DNA from: Ctena decussata
Lineage: Eukaryota > Mollusca > Bivalvia > Lucinida > Lucinidae
NCBI GenBank assembly: GCA_963989385.1
Contig: OZ022503.1
Location: forward strand, 52,636,858-52,700,857
Reading direction: 5' to 3'
DNA length: 64,000 nucleotides
Shown here: piece after piece, positions 10,601 through 19,442 of the stretch
How positions within the stretch are numbered: position 1 is the first letter of the stretch
How the letters are laid out: each line of letters starts with the position of its first letter
Translations under genes and position numbers: made by a program
The notes under the pieces: generated by a model
Database searches by the model: none
Told to the model about the DNA's origin: nothing
Seen by the model: only the letters and a program-made list of their open reading frames with translations

Positions 10601-13452
10601 ATTTTGACAATATTGGTCTAACCAACTCTTGCAGAAATGATGTCTAGGCAGCAAAGAGTTTGGATCCCAGATCAGGCCCCAAATTTGTGGGGCCTGATCT
10701 GGATCCAGACTGTTTGCACAGATACCCCTACCCCTAAAGGGGTATCCTAAATGGAATGGGTTAAGCACTTATGACAAGGAACTAAAAAAGGATAACTTGA
10801 AAAAGTATTAGATAAGGATTCCACATTTCTGCTTCGCAACCTGAATAAGGCTATTTTTGATTTCGCATCAAAAACAGCAGCACACATGCTGCATTGCATT
10901 TTGCCATGCCAGTGCCTCCATAAGAGCTCATGACAAGAGAAAAACAGGCCTGTGGAAAATGACGTCAGTGGACATATGGCAAAATTATATTTTAGATGTC
11001 TTTGTCCTAGGCTCCAGATCAGGAATAGGTGGGGGTATGTGTGGCCACGGTGTGTGTGCAGGGGGAAGAGGATGGATGGATGGATGACTTGCGATTTTAC
11101 GTCCTTTTTAACAGTATTTCAGTCATATCAGGACGATGGGCTTGTGATAATGACAGGCTGTGTGCAATGGAACCCCGTTTACGGTGGAAAGAACTCCGCC
11201 TCCGGCGGGGCTCGAACCCGTGACCGCTAGATCAGGGGGAAGAGGATGTTCAGACACAGTTTACTAATAAAACTGTGTGTAAGCGCAGAAGGTGAGGGGT
11301 TGAGGGATGAGAGTGTGGAGAGGGTTTAGGTTTTTAACAAATAAATGGTGCATTTTATAATACACAAGAAGCCAGTAGACATGCAATGTTTTGGTATTGG
11401 ACCATGATTATGATGAGTTATGCCAATATCTTTCTTTTCCAAGAAAAACCTTGGTGTTTAGCATATTACAGAGCTCTAGATTAGAGAAAGTATTTAGTGA
11501 TAATTAGAGATAATTTTTGTTAATTCTGCATAAAAACCTATGTTGTAATCCCTCATCTGAACCATCTTGACGAGACGGCTCAGATGTGGGGTCACAACAT
11601 ATGGTTTCGATGAGAAATAAAAAAAATATCCTTAATTATCATCAAATACTCCCTCTTATCTAGATATCTGATATTAGCTTTAACATCAATATTGGTGGGA
11701 TGCTTACAACATAAATATAAGAAATGAGGACTGCAACTGCATATAAAGGGACATAACTTCGATTTTTATAGACAAAAGTGAAACTGACGTTTAATTTATG
11801 GCGTTTATTTTTATTTGTTTTAATTAAGATTCTCGGTGCTTTCAATACTGATCCAAAGTCTATGCATACATGGTGTTTTTTTTAAATAAATACCAGGAAT
11901 ACCGCCCACGTAAAAGCCAATAAAAGTTTTTGCCTTTAAACCGGAAGAGCTAGTAAAGGATGCGAGTTTTTGGGTAAAAACTGACACAAATTGAAGCATT
12001 CAGCAAGATTTCATATCCTTATTCTAAAAAAGTGCATTATTAAGACCTATTAAAGATGAAGTTTTACGTGATTCTCAAAATGTGTGAAAATTTCACAGAG
12101 AATTCGGTTAATATCAAAATTGAACCTGCAAATTAATTTTAGTTTTTTCATTGTTTTTCAATTTGAGGCATCATACTGAGGATGGTTTCTCTAAAAGTAG
12201 ACCGGATTTCGATGTCATGAATGCTTGCAATGGGAATTTGTTGGTTTTTAACATTTTTTCTTCGATTTTTTTCTCATAAAACTGGACCTAAGCTAAACTG
12301 TTCTAAACTGTAACAGACAAAAGGCAATTGCATGTTATGTATTATAGTCATGTGTCATAACTTTTAATTTCAATAAATGAAAAGTAAACAGTTGTGTTTT
12401 TAATGGTTTTAAGTATATATAAAATACACAATTCATTACAAAGGTACATGTAGACTGAATATATAACCTTGTACTCAAGTTACATGCATAATCCAAGAAC
12501 AATAATATATATTTTTTGAATTCAGGTAGTATATTATTTTACTATTTTGATGTAAACATTGGGACAGGACAGAACTCTGCTCAAATTTAAGCCCCACAAA
12601 TCTACATATGTAACTGACAGCCTCAATGTGGACCCAGATCAGACTGCTCAGGTAGCAGTCTGGTATGGGTCTGCACTTCTTGTCCTTCTGTCAGCCATCT
12701 GACACATTACTGGAAAGCAAAATCAAACATCATAAGGTTAACCCATTTATGCATAGTGTCCCACAAAAGAGACACTAACATAGTCAGAGCAGACCCAGAT
12801 CAGTCAGTGGCGGATCCAGAGGGGGTTCAAACGAACCCTCTCTTCAGACTTAATCATTTCATTTTCATGGAGAATTTCAGGAAAAATTGGTCAAACTGCA
12901 CAAATCGAAGCCCCCTCAGCTAATTTGAACCCCCTTTCCAAATTTTCTGGATCTGCCCCTGTCAATATAATTCCCTGTCTAATCAAGGTCTACACTGTTT
13001 GCATAAGACAAATGGATATATTCTCCTTAAAATAAAAATGATAAAAAAAACCTACAGGTGGACCCAGATCTGACAGTTCAAGAAGCAATCTGATATGGGT
13101 CTTTACTTCTAATTGTCCCTCTGTCTTCAATATGACACATTACAGAACACATAATTACTGGAAGGCAAAGATTTCAGGTTAACCCATTTATCCATACTGT
13201 CCCATAAAAGGGACACTGACAAACACTGCAGACCCAGATCAGCAGTGTCTGATCAGCTACACTATTTGCCCTTTTTTTCCTTAAAATAAAACGGACAAAA
13301 ATAGCCTTGACAAACACCCCTGAAATGACAAATGGTTCCATTCATTTTAAAAGGACAGAGAAGTTGATCTAGATCTAATTAGGTAAGGTGTCCGTGTCCC
13401 AATAGTTAGTGCAAACACGATTTTACTAAAACACTTACGCCTCGCCGGACAT
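1559..13452 (-). CDS. Kinesin-3 family motor protein, N-terminal exons (gene continues past left edge)
   Basis: The gene encodes a microtubule plus-end motor of the kinesin-3 type (KIF1/KIF28-like), a cytoplasmic ATPase that carries vesicle or organelle cargo. Six minus-strand exons join at 13452-13439, 10475-10437, 8929-8850, 7203-7187, 5695-5673 and 1683-1559. All introns are GT-AG and all phases agree, giving 298 nt, that is 99 residues plus one base. The protein starts MSGEAVKVAVRVRPFNQR (strand beta-1 with the RVRP motif). It goes on through KCVIEMSGQMTTI (about 25-37), FSFDYSYW (51-58), SHDGF (59-63) and YASQRIVFDNLGQGVL (79-94). The nucleotide-binding P-loop exon should come next but is outside the window. 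The SHDGF stretch after SYW and the VLDNAFEG ending suggest a KIF28-like member rather than KIF1A; that subfamily call is from memory of the family. Introns are 2963, 1507, 1646, 1491 and 3989 bp and full of MITEs. Confidence 0.93.
1684..3700. other. Intron 5 of kinesin, mostly unique sequence with one SINE body and a hairpin relic
   Basis: No coding exon is seen here. About 3040-3240 matches, in reverse orientation, the body of the SINE at 30822-31112. About 2725-2815 is an imperfect hairpin around CTGATCAG of the CAAACAG...CTGTTTG type that recurs across the window. Confidence 0.45.
3745..3951. mobile_element. MITE family B copy
   Basis: It is bounded by AACCCTTA and TAGAGTTAAA and has a central palindrome GATGAGGCAGCTCATC followed by ...CTGCCTCATC. 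The right half shares GAATTCTCAATATGAT and TCGTCTGCTTTTT with the copies at 4606, 6478 and 9872. It is a nonautonomous DNA element, probably with a TA or TTAA target. Confidence 0.7.
4307..4343. repeat. Perfect short hairpin
   Basis: GGAAAGAATTTGCTC and its complement are separated by five bases. The same arm sequence recurs as a longer hairpin at 5836-5880, so both derive from one palindromic repeat. Confidence 0.7.
4606..4803. mobile_element. MITE family B copy
   Basis: It is bounded by ACCCTAAAAG and TAAGGGTTAA, with a central GATGAGGCAGCTCATCATGA palindrome and the shared tail CAATATGATATAGCTTGGA. Confidence 0.65.
5315..5515 (+). mobile_element. tRNA-derived SINE
   Basis: The head has an A-box-like TAGCTCAGTGGGTTAAG and a B-box-like GTTCAAATCCC. 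The tail has ATATGACTGACATACTG and AAAAGGACGTAAAAT, the 3' domain seen in molluscan V-SINEs of the RUDI type (family name from memory). It is not a functional tRNA gene: the cloverleaf does not close. It sits in intron 4 of the kinesin gene, antisense to it. Confidence 0.75.
5673..5695 (-). CDS. Kinesin coding exon 5 (23-nt microexon, FDYSYW)
   Basis: A long pyrimidine tract ending in TTTCTTTCAG precedes the exon and GTAAGT follows it. It encodes FSFDYSY plus the first two bases of Trp. FxFDYSYW is a signature of kinesin-3 motors. It enters in phase 0 and leaves in phase 2. Confidence 0.92.
5836..5880. repeat. Palindromic hairpin, arms of about 20 bp
   Basis: ACAGGAAAGAATTTGCTCCC is followed by its near-perfect complement. 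It is related to the hairpin at 4307-4343. Confidence 0.75.
6478..6682. mobile_element. MITE family B copy
   Basis: It begins CTCTTTAAGCACCAGTGACG and carries a long perfect central palindrome (6529-6562, GATGAGGCGGCTC and complement). It shares the full right half with the copy at 9872. Confidence 0.75.
7187..7203 (-). CDS. Kinesin coding exon 4 (17-nt microexon)
   Basis: The 17-nt exon has acceptor TTGTTTTTCAG and donor GTGAGT. It completes Asn and adds EEPKK, the charged linker before the FSFDYSYW strand. It enters in phase 1 and leaves in phase 0. Its length alone would be unconvincing, but both splice sites and both phases are exactly those the neighbours need. Confidence 0.85.
7315..7411. 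mobile_element. MITE family A, 5' half only
   Basis: ACCAACAAAGTGGCATGTGC and CTCAGATCAGCCTGG match the left arm of family A. The right arm is missing. Confidence 0.6.
7545..7989. mobile_element. MITE family C copy interrupted by a family A element
   Basis: The left end CAGTGCTCTAGATAAG and the right end (complement of CAGAGTCCCAGATTT) frame an element whose middle is split at 7678-7915 by a family A hairpin. The family C sequence resumes directly: AACATAT before the insert, ATGTTTTCATTGAG after it. Uninterrupted relatives lie at 8490 and 11469. Confidence 0.75.
7678..7915. mobile_element. MITE family A copy, nested in family C
   Basis: A 238-bp hairpin starts TGAGCCACGACAGGAG and ends TCTCGTGTCGCGGCTCA. 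The inner arms hold CTCAGATCAGCCTGGGC and its complement. It has no coding capacity. Confidence 0.85.
8006..8260. mobile_element. MITE family A copy
   Basis: It has the family A hairpin plan with diverged ends (TGAGCCACAACAC ... GTCACAGGCTC). The GCCTGGGCATCCGCCCAG block is intact. Confidence 0.8.
8490..8694. mobile_element. MITE family C copy
   Basis: Terminal inverted repeats of about 30 bp (GCTCTAGATAAGAGGGAGTA) surround a central palindrome CCCTCATCTGAACTGTCTCG and complement. The CAG start and the length are hAT-like, but no clear target duplication was found. Confidence 0.75.
8850..8929 (-). CDS. Kinesin coding exon 3 (80 nt)
   Basis: The acceptor is ATATTTTCAG and the donor GTAAGT. 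It encodes EIDRQAKCVIEMSGQM and then TTIKNPDAPA with a split Asn (A|AT). The KCVIEMSG stretch matches the KCIIQMSG region of kinesin-3 motors. It enters in phase 2 and leaves in phase 1. Confidence 0.92.
9210..9660. repeat. Degenerate tandem repeat
   Basis: There are many diverged copies of a roughly 25-bp unit around ACAGCAATGATCTCAG(T)CAGACTGT, with variable spacing. It lies in intron 2 of the kinesin gene. Confidence 0.65.
9668..9865. mobile_element. MITE family C copy (GGTTAAGGATAA end)
   Basis: TTAGGTTAAGGATAATTTTC at the left and the complement of AACCTAACCTTATC at the right frame a central GAGACAGTTC-type palindrome. The right end is duplicated (CTTATCTGAAGCTCTAAA occurs twice in tandem). 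Confidence 0.65.
9872..10087. mobile_element. MITE family B copy
   Basis: AACTCTTTAAGCCCCAGTGA at the left pairs with TACTTAAAGAGCTAA at the right. The central palindrome GATGAGGCGGCTC is perfect. It is nearly identical to the copy at 6478. Confidence 0.78.
10142..10296. mobile_element. Palindromic MITE with GGATAAAGACTAA ends
   Basis: AGGGATAAAGACTAACAA at the left and TTTTAGTCTTTATCCTTGC at the right are inverted repeats, followed inward by GGGGCCCA. No protein is encoded. Confidence 0.65.
10437..10475 (-). CDS. Kinesin coding exon 2 (39 nt, RVRPF motif)
   Basis: The acceptor is TTTTTCAG and the donor GTATGA. It encodes VKVAVRVRPFNQ plus a split Arg (AG|G). This is the beta-1 strand and the RxRP element that lies near the adenine in kinesin motors. 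It enters and leaves in phase 2. Confidence 0.92.
10532..10765. mobile_element. MITE related to family B
   Basis: The ends TAACCCATT and AATGGGTTA are inverted, and the centre is the palindrome CCCAGATCAGGCCCC with its complement. It shares TCGTCTGC stretches with family B, in opposite orientation. Confidence 0.6.
11080..11242 (-). mobile_element. tRNA-derived SINE (minus)
   Basis: On the minus strand a B-box-like GGGTTCGAGCC is followed by the 3' domain, whose complement reads TCCTTTTTAACAGTATTTCAG. It is the same SINE type as at 5315 and 47214. Confidence 0.7.
11469..11670. mobile_element. MITE family C copy with direct repeats at its edges
   Basis: CAGAGCTCTAGATTAG starts it and the complement of CAGATATCTAGATAAG ends it. 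ATATTA flanks both sides (11463-11468 and 11671-11676), a possible 6-bp target duplication. Confidence 0.75.
12600..13290. repeat. Diverged direct duplication (two units about 430 bp apart) with a MITE in the first unit
   Basis: TGGACCCAGATC...GATATGGGTCT...GACACATTAC...AACCCATTTAT occurs at about 12630-12800 and again at about 13055-13230. The first unit is interrupted at about 12808-12962 by a palindromic element with ends CAGTGGCGGATCCAG and CTGGATCTGCCCCTG, a hAT-type MITE end. No coding exon is seen. Confidence 0.6.
13439..13452 (-). CDS. Kinesin coding exon 1 (14 nt, start codon)
   Basis: The start ATG is at 13452-13450. Five codons, the last one split, give MSGEA before the donor GTAAGT. 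The exon ends in phase 2 (GC|G), which fits the next exon exactly. Kinesin-3 proteins typically begin with a few residues and then VKVAVRVRPF, which supports this start. A possible 5'UTR acceptor (TTAATTTCAG) lies about 17 nt upstream of the ATG, so a noncoding first exon is possible. Confidence 0.88.
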
Positions 13453-13640
13453 GTTGACTATATTTCCCCTGAAATTAACTTCTAAAAATTAACACCAGTA
13501 TCGCACTGTATACTCCAACATGTTTCAATTTCACAAATCAATGAAATCTGCAATGATTGACAGCGACCAGCACCGTCAGTGACAGACTCGCGCTTAAATT
13601 GTTCCGCTCCAGTGACCTGGGAAAGTACAGTAAGTTATAG
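13453..13640 (-). promoter_or_regulatory. Putative 5'UTR / promoter of the kinesin gene
   Basis: This is the stretch immediately upstream of the kinesin start codon, richer in CpG (around 13560-13620) than the introns. No TATA box or defined start site is visible. The SINE/LINE block begins only about 80 bp further out, so the promoter is either short or includes repeat DNA. Confidence 0.3.
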
Positions 13641-13718
13641 TTTGTTTCAAAATTTGTGCATATGCACGGTAGTGCATGTGCTACGTCGTCAGTTTTTTTT
13701 TGTTGTTGTTGTTGTGAT

Positions 13719-13816
13719 GCCGCGGTTTTATGTCCTTTTCAACAGTATTTCAATCATATCAGGACAATAGAAGGGTGATAATGAAAGCGTATGCGCAATA
13801 ACCCGTTTACAGTTTA
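13719..13816 (-). mobile_element. SINE, 3' part, split by a LINE insertion
   Basis: The complement reads as the 3' domain of the tRNA-derived SINE (ATGTCCTTTTCAACAGTATT). Its head continues at 15204-15285 after the LINE. Confidence 0.7.
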
Positions 13817-13822
13817 AAAGCT

Positions 13823-15021
13823 CAATTCTTTATGAACTACAGCATGGGTTCCGAGAAAAGAGATCCTGCGAGACGCAGCTTATCATGCTGATTGATGAAT
13901 TGTCTAAAACTATGCAGATGGGCAAACAGACTGATTTGATTTTATTAGATTTTAGTAAAGCTTTTGACAAAGTTGCCCATGAAAAACTTCTTCAAAAATT
14001 GCATCACTATGGTATCAGAGGAGTCGCTTTAAAATGGATTAAGGACTTTTTAGACAATAGAAAGCAGGCTGTGGTAATTAACGGACTAAATTCAAACCTT
14101 ATTCCAGTCTCCTCTGGCGTCCCGCAGGGCTCAGTTCTCGGACCAATTCTCTTCCTAGCATACATCAATGACCTACCTGAGCAGGTCAAATCAAGAGTAA
14201 GGCTCTTCGCAGACGATACTGCAATGTACCTTGCTCTTAGCTCACCATCCGAAGGCAAGGTCCTCCAAAAGGACCTACTCAGCCTAGAACAATGGGAAAA
14301 GATGTGGGATATGAACTTCAACCCCTCTAAATGTCAGGTCCTTCACGTCACTCGTCTTAAAAACCCCATTCAGACTAAGTACTTTTTACATGATACTGAG
14401 CTGGATAGTGTTTCATCTGCAAAATATCTCGGGGTCACCATTTCGGATGACCTAACATGGAGTACCCATATTGATAATATAACCAAGAGCGCTAACCAGA
14501 CTCTTGGATTTCTGAAAAGAAACATTAGGATCCATAATAAGGACCTGAAATCAGTAGCCTACAAAACACTAGTAAGGCCCCAGTTGGAGTACGCTTCAAC
14601 AGTATGGTCCCCCCACACTGCCACTGATATACATAAAGTGGAAGCAGTCCAAAGACGGGCTGCCAGGTGGGTGACAAGAGATTATAATTACACATCCAGC
14701 GTTACTGCTATGTTGAAGGACCTAAATTGGCGTCCCCTAGACCAACGACGTATAGATTGTCGTCTTATAATGATGTACAAGGTCACATATGACCTTGTTG
14801 CCATTCCTGCATCTGAGTACCTTGTTCATAACACTAGACAATCAAGACATACCCATCCACTTTCATATCGGCAAATCCCCACTTATAAAGACTATTATAG
14901 GTTCACATTTTTCCCTAGGACTATCATCCATTGGAATGCCCTCCCACCCTTCATACCGGTCCTTCCCACCTTGGCGCAGTTCAGTGGTGCTGTCTGCCAG
15001 GTGATCCATGTCTCTCCCTAA
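13823..15021 (+). CDS. Reverse transcriptase, C-terminal part, of the truncated LINE
   Basis: The frame is open from the truncation point; the first Met is at 13885 (378 residues). It encodes an RNA-directed DNA polymerase of a non-LTR retrotransposon. Visible motifs in order are QHGFREKRSCETQL (before the first Met), LLDFSKAFDKVAH (block A with catalytic Asp), SSGVPQGSVLGPILF (block B) and FADDT (block C, catalytic Asp pair). The thumb region follows, with QLEYASTVWSP, VQRRAARWV and the ending DLVAIPASEYL. The endonuclease domain and ORF1 are lost by 5' truncation, so it cannot act alone. It is not a host gene; the start is an accident of truncation. Confidence 0.93.
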
Positions 15022-15197
15022 ACACCAATTTCTGTTTTTATCTTTTAACTATACTAACACTCTTTATCGCACTGTACAAACTCATCTCACACACTTTCCT
15101 ATACTTTTATTTCAGCTAACCCCCTTCAGCACTTGGTTCGCCGGAACCCGTCTGACGTCCCCTTCGGGGGTTAAGACGTAAAGGAAGATAGATAGAT
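13823..15197 (+). mobile_element. 5'-truncated non-LTR retrotransposon (CR1/jockey-like LINE)
   Basis: The 1375-bp insertion is flanked by a short direct repeat AAAGCT (13817-13822 and 15198-15203), lies inside a SINE and ends in a GATA microsatellite tail, as is usual for LINEs of this kind. It keeps only the C-terminal half of the RT protein and the 3'UTR. Because the remaining frame is uninterrupted, the insertion should be young. Confidence 0.88.
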
Positions 15198-15203
15198 AAA
15201 GCT

Positions 15204-15285
15204 ATCCGCCTGACCCCTCGAACGGGAACAGAACCCGGCAGATCAACAGCTCGACCCACTTCAAGCTACCAGAGTGGGGGATGTG
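15204..15285 (-). mobile_element. SINE, tRNA-like head, right of the LINE
   Basis: It continues the SINE broken at 13816: CCGCCTGACCCCTCGAAC aligns with CCGCCTCCGGCGGGGCTCGAAC at 11190-11215. Confidence 0.6.
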
Positions 15286-16098
15286 GCTATATGCATTGCA
15301 GGCATGCTGAACTTATTGCACATGCCGAGCTCTAACCATTTAAGAGCAATTCGGACCCCCCCCCCTTCATTGCTGGACGCCCTAATGCGACACTTCTGTT
15401 TGGTTCTTCTTAGTTGTTTCTAGAGCAACGAAACTGCACTCCGGGTATTGTTTTTTTTCATTTTGTCTTTTTCTGAAATACCCGGAGACCAGTCAAAAAA
15501 TAAAATCCGAATTACGTCAAGTTATTAGACTGAGTTGTTTCATGTGTTGTTTGTTGCTTTGTCTGTTTTGATATATTGTTATGTTAAGGCTAGCCCTGAC
15601 ATAAAAAAACGAAAATAGGTTAAGATAGTTCGTATAATTTGTTCTTATTGTCAGGGTTGGTGCTTTTCGTATGTCTGTTGTGTGGGCGGTGGTTGTTTTG
15701 TTGGGTTGAACAACTAAGTATCTGATGAACCAAGGCAGAACAAAAGGCGAGGGATGGTCGACCACAAACCGGTCAAGCACCCCCTCCCCCCCCCCCCCCC
15801 CCCCGGTTATTTCATTACTGCCCGTCCCAAGGCGGCAGTTCTGTTTTGGTTTTCTTCTTGGTTGTTTTATGTGTTGTTTGTTGCTATGTCTATTATTGAT
15901 ATACTGTGATGTTAAGGCTAGCCCGTCGAGCACATGGGAAATGGTTGTTCACATAGCTGCCGCTGATGATGTCTTTGGTGGTAACTAATTTTGTGTTGTC
16001 TCTTTCCCACATGGTGTCTTGGGTGGGATCTGGGATTGAGCTGTGTGTCAGTTCCTGAGAATTTTCCTGCTTACTTTTACAATCATATCATGAGTAAA
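15286..16098. other. No gene; poly-C tract
   Basis: A C-tract of about 25 bases lies at 15780-15804. The open frames across it are low-complexity and carry no recognisable domain. Confidence 0.5.
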
Positions 16099-16188
16099 CC
16101 CAGCAGGCACATGGTGTCGAAAAATTACGTCGCAGTACCTCGCATAGACGTCAGTGCGACGTCCTTTGGATGCCATGTACCCGCTGGG
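16099..16188. mobile_element. MITE family D copy (CCCAGCAGGCACATG)
   Basis: A 90-bp element starts CCCAGCAGGCACATGG and ends CATGTACCCGCTGGG, with GACGTC-type motifs between. Sister copies lie at 16979 and 20504. Confidence 0.75.
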
Positions 16189-16350
16189 ACCTGACTCACT
16201 TTGTATTGATGCATGTGTGGATGTAATATAGCTGCTAACTTTTCACAAACTCCAACGGACACACACAAAATCACGTTTCAATATTGTGTGTCCATCCTTG
16301 GGGCAGTATCAGAGCCCGGATAAGGGTTATCTGATGACAGCCCTGTCACC

Positions 16351-16427
16351 CGCAAAATGTTATAAAAACGCAAAATGTTTTAACATTTATAGCAACGCAA
16401 ATTTTTATAACTTTATAACATTTTGCG
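16351..16427. repeat. Perfect 16-bp inverted repeat
   Basis: CGCAAAATGTTATAAA at 16351-16366 and its exact complement at 16412-16427, with a further CGCAAAATGTT inside. It may be a small MITE. Confidence 0.65.
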
Positions 16428-16716
16428 TCGAACAATGTTAAAGAGTAGACAGGGATGGACTTTGCCAGCACAATAGGGCTGCTGAAAACACAACAATGTG
16501 GAAAGGGGTTATTGCAAAGTCATCTGTGGTACCCATACGATCTTGCAAGGCTATGGGATTAAATAGACCCCCCCACCACACCCCAGAAATTCACAGTAGT
16601 TTCATGATGCAGTCTTCTACAAAACATGTATTTAGTAATAATTGTTATTTCAAAAGCAGCGCATAACAAAAATAGTGTGCGTAAAGGAGAGGGTGTGTGT
16701 GTATATGTGTGTGTGC

Positions 16717-16734
16717 GGGGGGGGGGGGGGGGGG
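16717..16734. repeat. Poly-G tract
   Basis: Eighteen or so G are followed by more G-runs (GGGCGGGGGAGGGGGG), which could form a G-quadruplex on the plus strand. Similar G-tracts lie at 21683-21703 and 37889-37906. Confidence 0.7.
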
Positions 16735-16978
16735 CGTGGGCGGGGGAGGGGGGATGGACGGGTTAAGACAAAAACATGCAGCATAGGTAAAACAATGTCA
16801 GATGCGGTCAAATCTACTTATGTGGTCACCTCTGTAAAGAGTTTCCACCTTTTCGGGGTCCCTTGAACCAAAATAAAGAGCAAAAAGCATGTACTGAGGG
16901 GTCGCCAGGCTTTAGCAACCAGTTTCTTGTGTTCCCCCGGGATGACCTATTAAGACAGGTTCGACACTAGTCTAAATT

Positions 16979-17086
16979 CCCAGCAGGCACATGACGTTGA
17001 AATGACGTCGTAATGACGTCGATGCGACGTAATGACGTCGCATCGACGTAAGAATGACGACATTTTGACGTCATGCGCCTGCTGGG
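16979..17086. mobile_element. MITE family D copy
   Basis: A 108-bp palindromic element with ends CCCAGCAGGC and GCCTGCTGGG, full of TGACGTC repeats. It is the most symmetrical of the three copies. Confidence 0.82.
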
Positions 17087-17813
17087 TTGTTTGTTTTTAT
17101 AGCTTCTAAAAACGTACGGATTCGCGTAGATCAGATTGCGAACAGTGACCTTTATGTATTATTTGGAATAGACTATAACAGGTACGCTCGTTTCTATTGT
17201 AAACAAAAACAATGATCAATGGCAACCTGATCCATTATAAAATATTTTTGATAATTTTGCTGTTACTACTAGTTATTTTTGCATCTTTGACATTTGAATA
17301 ATTTATATCGACTTTGTAAGTTTCTTTTTACTTGTATAACAGATGAAGCTATTGATACCTAAAAGCTTATTGTACTCTGAATGTATATAGGCCTACAAGG
17401 CCTGCTGACATGTCATTAATTAACAGCTAACATGGGCCTAGAAGTTTAGGATGGCTGTTTGGTCTTGGTAAAAGGTGTGTGTTTTTTTCTCTCCATTGCG
17501 TCAAAAGAGAAAGTTGAGGCAGCAAATTGATCATTTATTTATTTATTTTTTTTTTCATAAAATTAATTCTTATTTACAGGTAGTGTCTAGGTGATTCACA
17601 AGTTTTTTTTTTGTTTTTTTTCCCAACGTTTTTAACTGCTGAACTTCATTCTCAACAACGTCTTGTGGAAAATTCTTTTTATTTATTTCTTCCACAAATA
17701 TAAGGAAATCTAATTTTAAGAAACACAATTTAGCCTCTGATTATGCGCTATACATCGGTGTAACTTGATGCAACAGCTAGACAGCTATTATTATTATTAT
17801 TGTTCTTATTTAT
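17087..17813. other. AT-rich stretch, nothing recognised
   Basis: T-rich tracts at 17540-17630; no domain-bearing frame and no repeat I could match. Confidence 0.4.
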
Positions 17814-17825
17814 AGGACCCACCTC

Positions 17826-18575
17826 GATCAAGTGTGTTGCTATTGTAATTTTCATTTCACAGATTTATTGTTGCATGTTGTCACATCATGTCAGCTTACT
17901 CTACATATTCGTGACAAGTTTTTAGAATACATTGTTGATTGTTATCCGCCACACTTCAGTATTTATGTATGTGGTCTAGATATTGAAGAACTTCTTCATT
18001 TTTTACTTGGTAAAAGATCAAAAGAAACAGAAATATTGACTGAAGAGGAGTATAGGACTTTAATGATCTTATCAGCAAACTATATTGTTTCTTGTTCAAA
18101 ACAATTTTACAGTACTTAAATATTAATACTACAGACAGTTTTGTTCAGGACATATGCTTCCAAAATACCATGCCAGTCACGGACATCTCATATATAAAAA
18201 CGAAAAGATATTGTTTAAGCATGTACAGTCAGCTCTCGATGTCTCGAACACTGATATCTCTTATATTACTCTCTTATGTCGAGGAGTATAGTTTGGTCAT
18301 TTTTTCCAATTTTATTGATATTTCAACTCCTGCTGCATCAAACTGCTGATGTCTTAAAGTGGATTTTCTGGGAACAGAAAATTTACTTTGGGATATCGGT
18401 AGTTTGAGATTAATGGATGGCTGTGATTGTAATTGTGATTTTCTAATGCTCTTTGTTGTAGTGTTTTTGTAAGTACTGGTAATTTTAGTCTGCCTTGTTG
18501 TTATAGTGTTCTATATGTAATTGATTATATTTGTATAAATCTTGAAAAAGGAAATAAAGAATGATGATGATGATG
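17826..18575 (+). mobile_element. 5'-truncated LINE 3' end with 12-bp target duplication
   Basis: It is flanked by AGGACCCACCTC at 17814-17825 and again at 18576-18587. It ends in AATAAAG and a GAT microsatellite. The open frame to 18119 encodes the C-terminus of a LINE protein: a CxxC...D...H....C knuckle (CCYCNFHFTDLLLHVVTSC) and HFLLGKRSKE, typical of the end of molluscan CR1/L2-type ORF2. The RT domain is absent. Confidence 0.85.
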
Positions 18576-18594
18576 AGGACCCACCTCTTCCCTA

Positions 18595-19060
18595 TAAGTC
18601 CCAGATTTGCTCATACAACATATTTTGGGCGCCTCTTTTTGTCGTTGTTGTTTTATTCTGACAATTTTCATAAGTTTGACAGTTATTATTATTATTATTG
18701 TTTGGTTGTTTGTTTTGGTTTAACGGCCCTTTGAGACGGTATTTCAGTCTATAGCGATCCGTCTCCCAGAGAGCGGGAGAAAGAAAAGAGAAATGATAGA
18801 CGAGAGAAAAACAAATCCAAACAATCCCCGCCCGCACCTAATGCAAACACAGTAGGCCCTTGCCCTACTTTTATCCAAATAAGTAGGACGCCCCGGCACT
18901 GGAAGTTATAACCAGCATCATCGCCCGACTACCACTCCCTGTTTGTAAGACAGATAGTTGTTTCCTACAAGTCCCGGATTGGCTCCTACATCTTTCCGGC
19001 GCCTGTTTTTTGTTTTGTTGTTGTTGTTGTTGTTTTATTTTATTTCTGACAACTTTCATT
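18595..19060. repeat. Pair of direct repeats around a SINE
   Basis: AAGTCCCAGATTTGCTC...GGGCGCCT (from about 18595) recurs as AAGTCCCGGATTGGCTC...CGGCGCCT (from about 18970). Both copies run into TTGTTGTTG and TTCTGACAA. The second lies just past the SINE at 18717-18916. Confidence 0.6.
18717..18916 (-). mobile_element. SINE-like element, family E (minus)
   Basis: The plus strand reads GTTTAACGGCCCTTTGAGAC...AGTAGGACGCCCCGGCAC. The same sequence is found at 38113 and 60034 and, on the plus strand, at 26108. The complement ends in ACTGAAATACCGTCTCAAAG and CGTTAAAC, the usual molluscan SINE tail. Confidence 0.75.
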
Positions 19061-19442
19061 ACAGTATCAAATTGTATGATATTTTATTGCACATTGATTA
19101 ACCCTTTTTTTATTCTGAAAAGTTCACTAGAATCTGAATGTCTAGACTTTCATTTATGCATCATAACAAAACTCAAAAACACGTTATAATCTCGCTATTC
19201 AACCCTTTCACGACTGGAAACCCGTTTTGGGAGACATATGCTAACAAGGCAGACCCAGATCAGACGCCGCAGAAATGATAATGATGGACAAGTCCACTCA
19301 TGAAATTGTTTGTTTACCCACAGCTGACGAGCGGTTTTAACTGTTGCATCATGCAGTGACGAACTAGTCGAACCGTTTGAAGGCAATGGTTTTGCAAGCT
19401 GCATAAGAGCTCTCTGTTTTCGTATGCTATTAGAGGCTAAAT

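Noticed and set aside
14007..14321. Long antisense open frame inside the LINE
   Set aside because: Shadow of the reverse-transcriptase frame, without a domain of its own.
15517..15933. 138-codon minus-strand frame over the poly-C tract
   Set aside because: Low-complexity, glycine run from the homopolymer, no domain.
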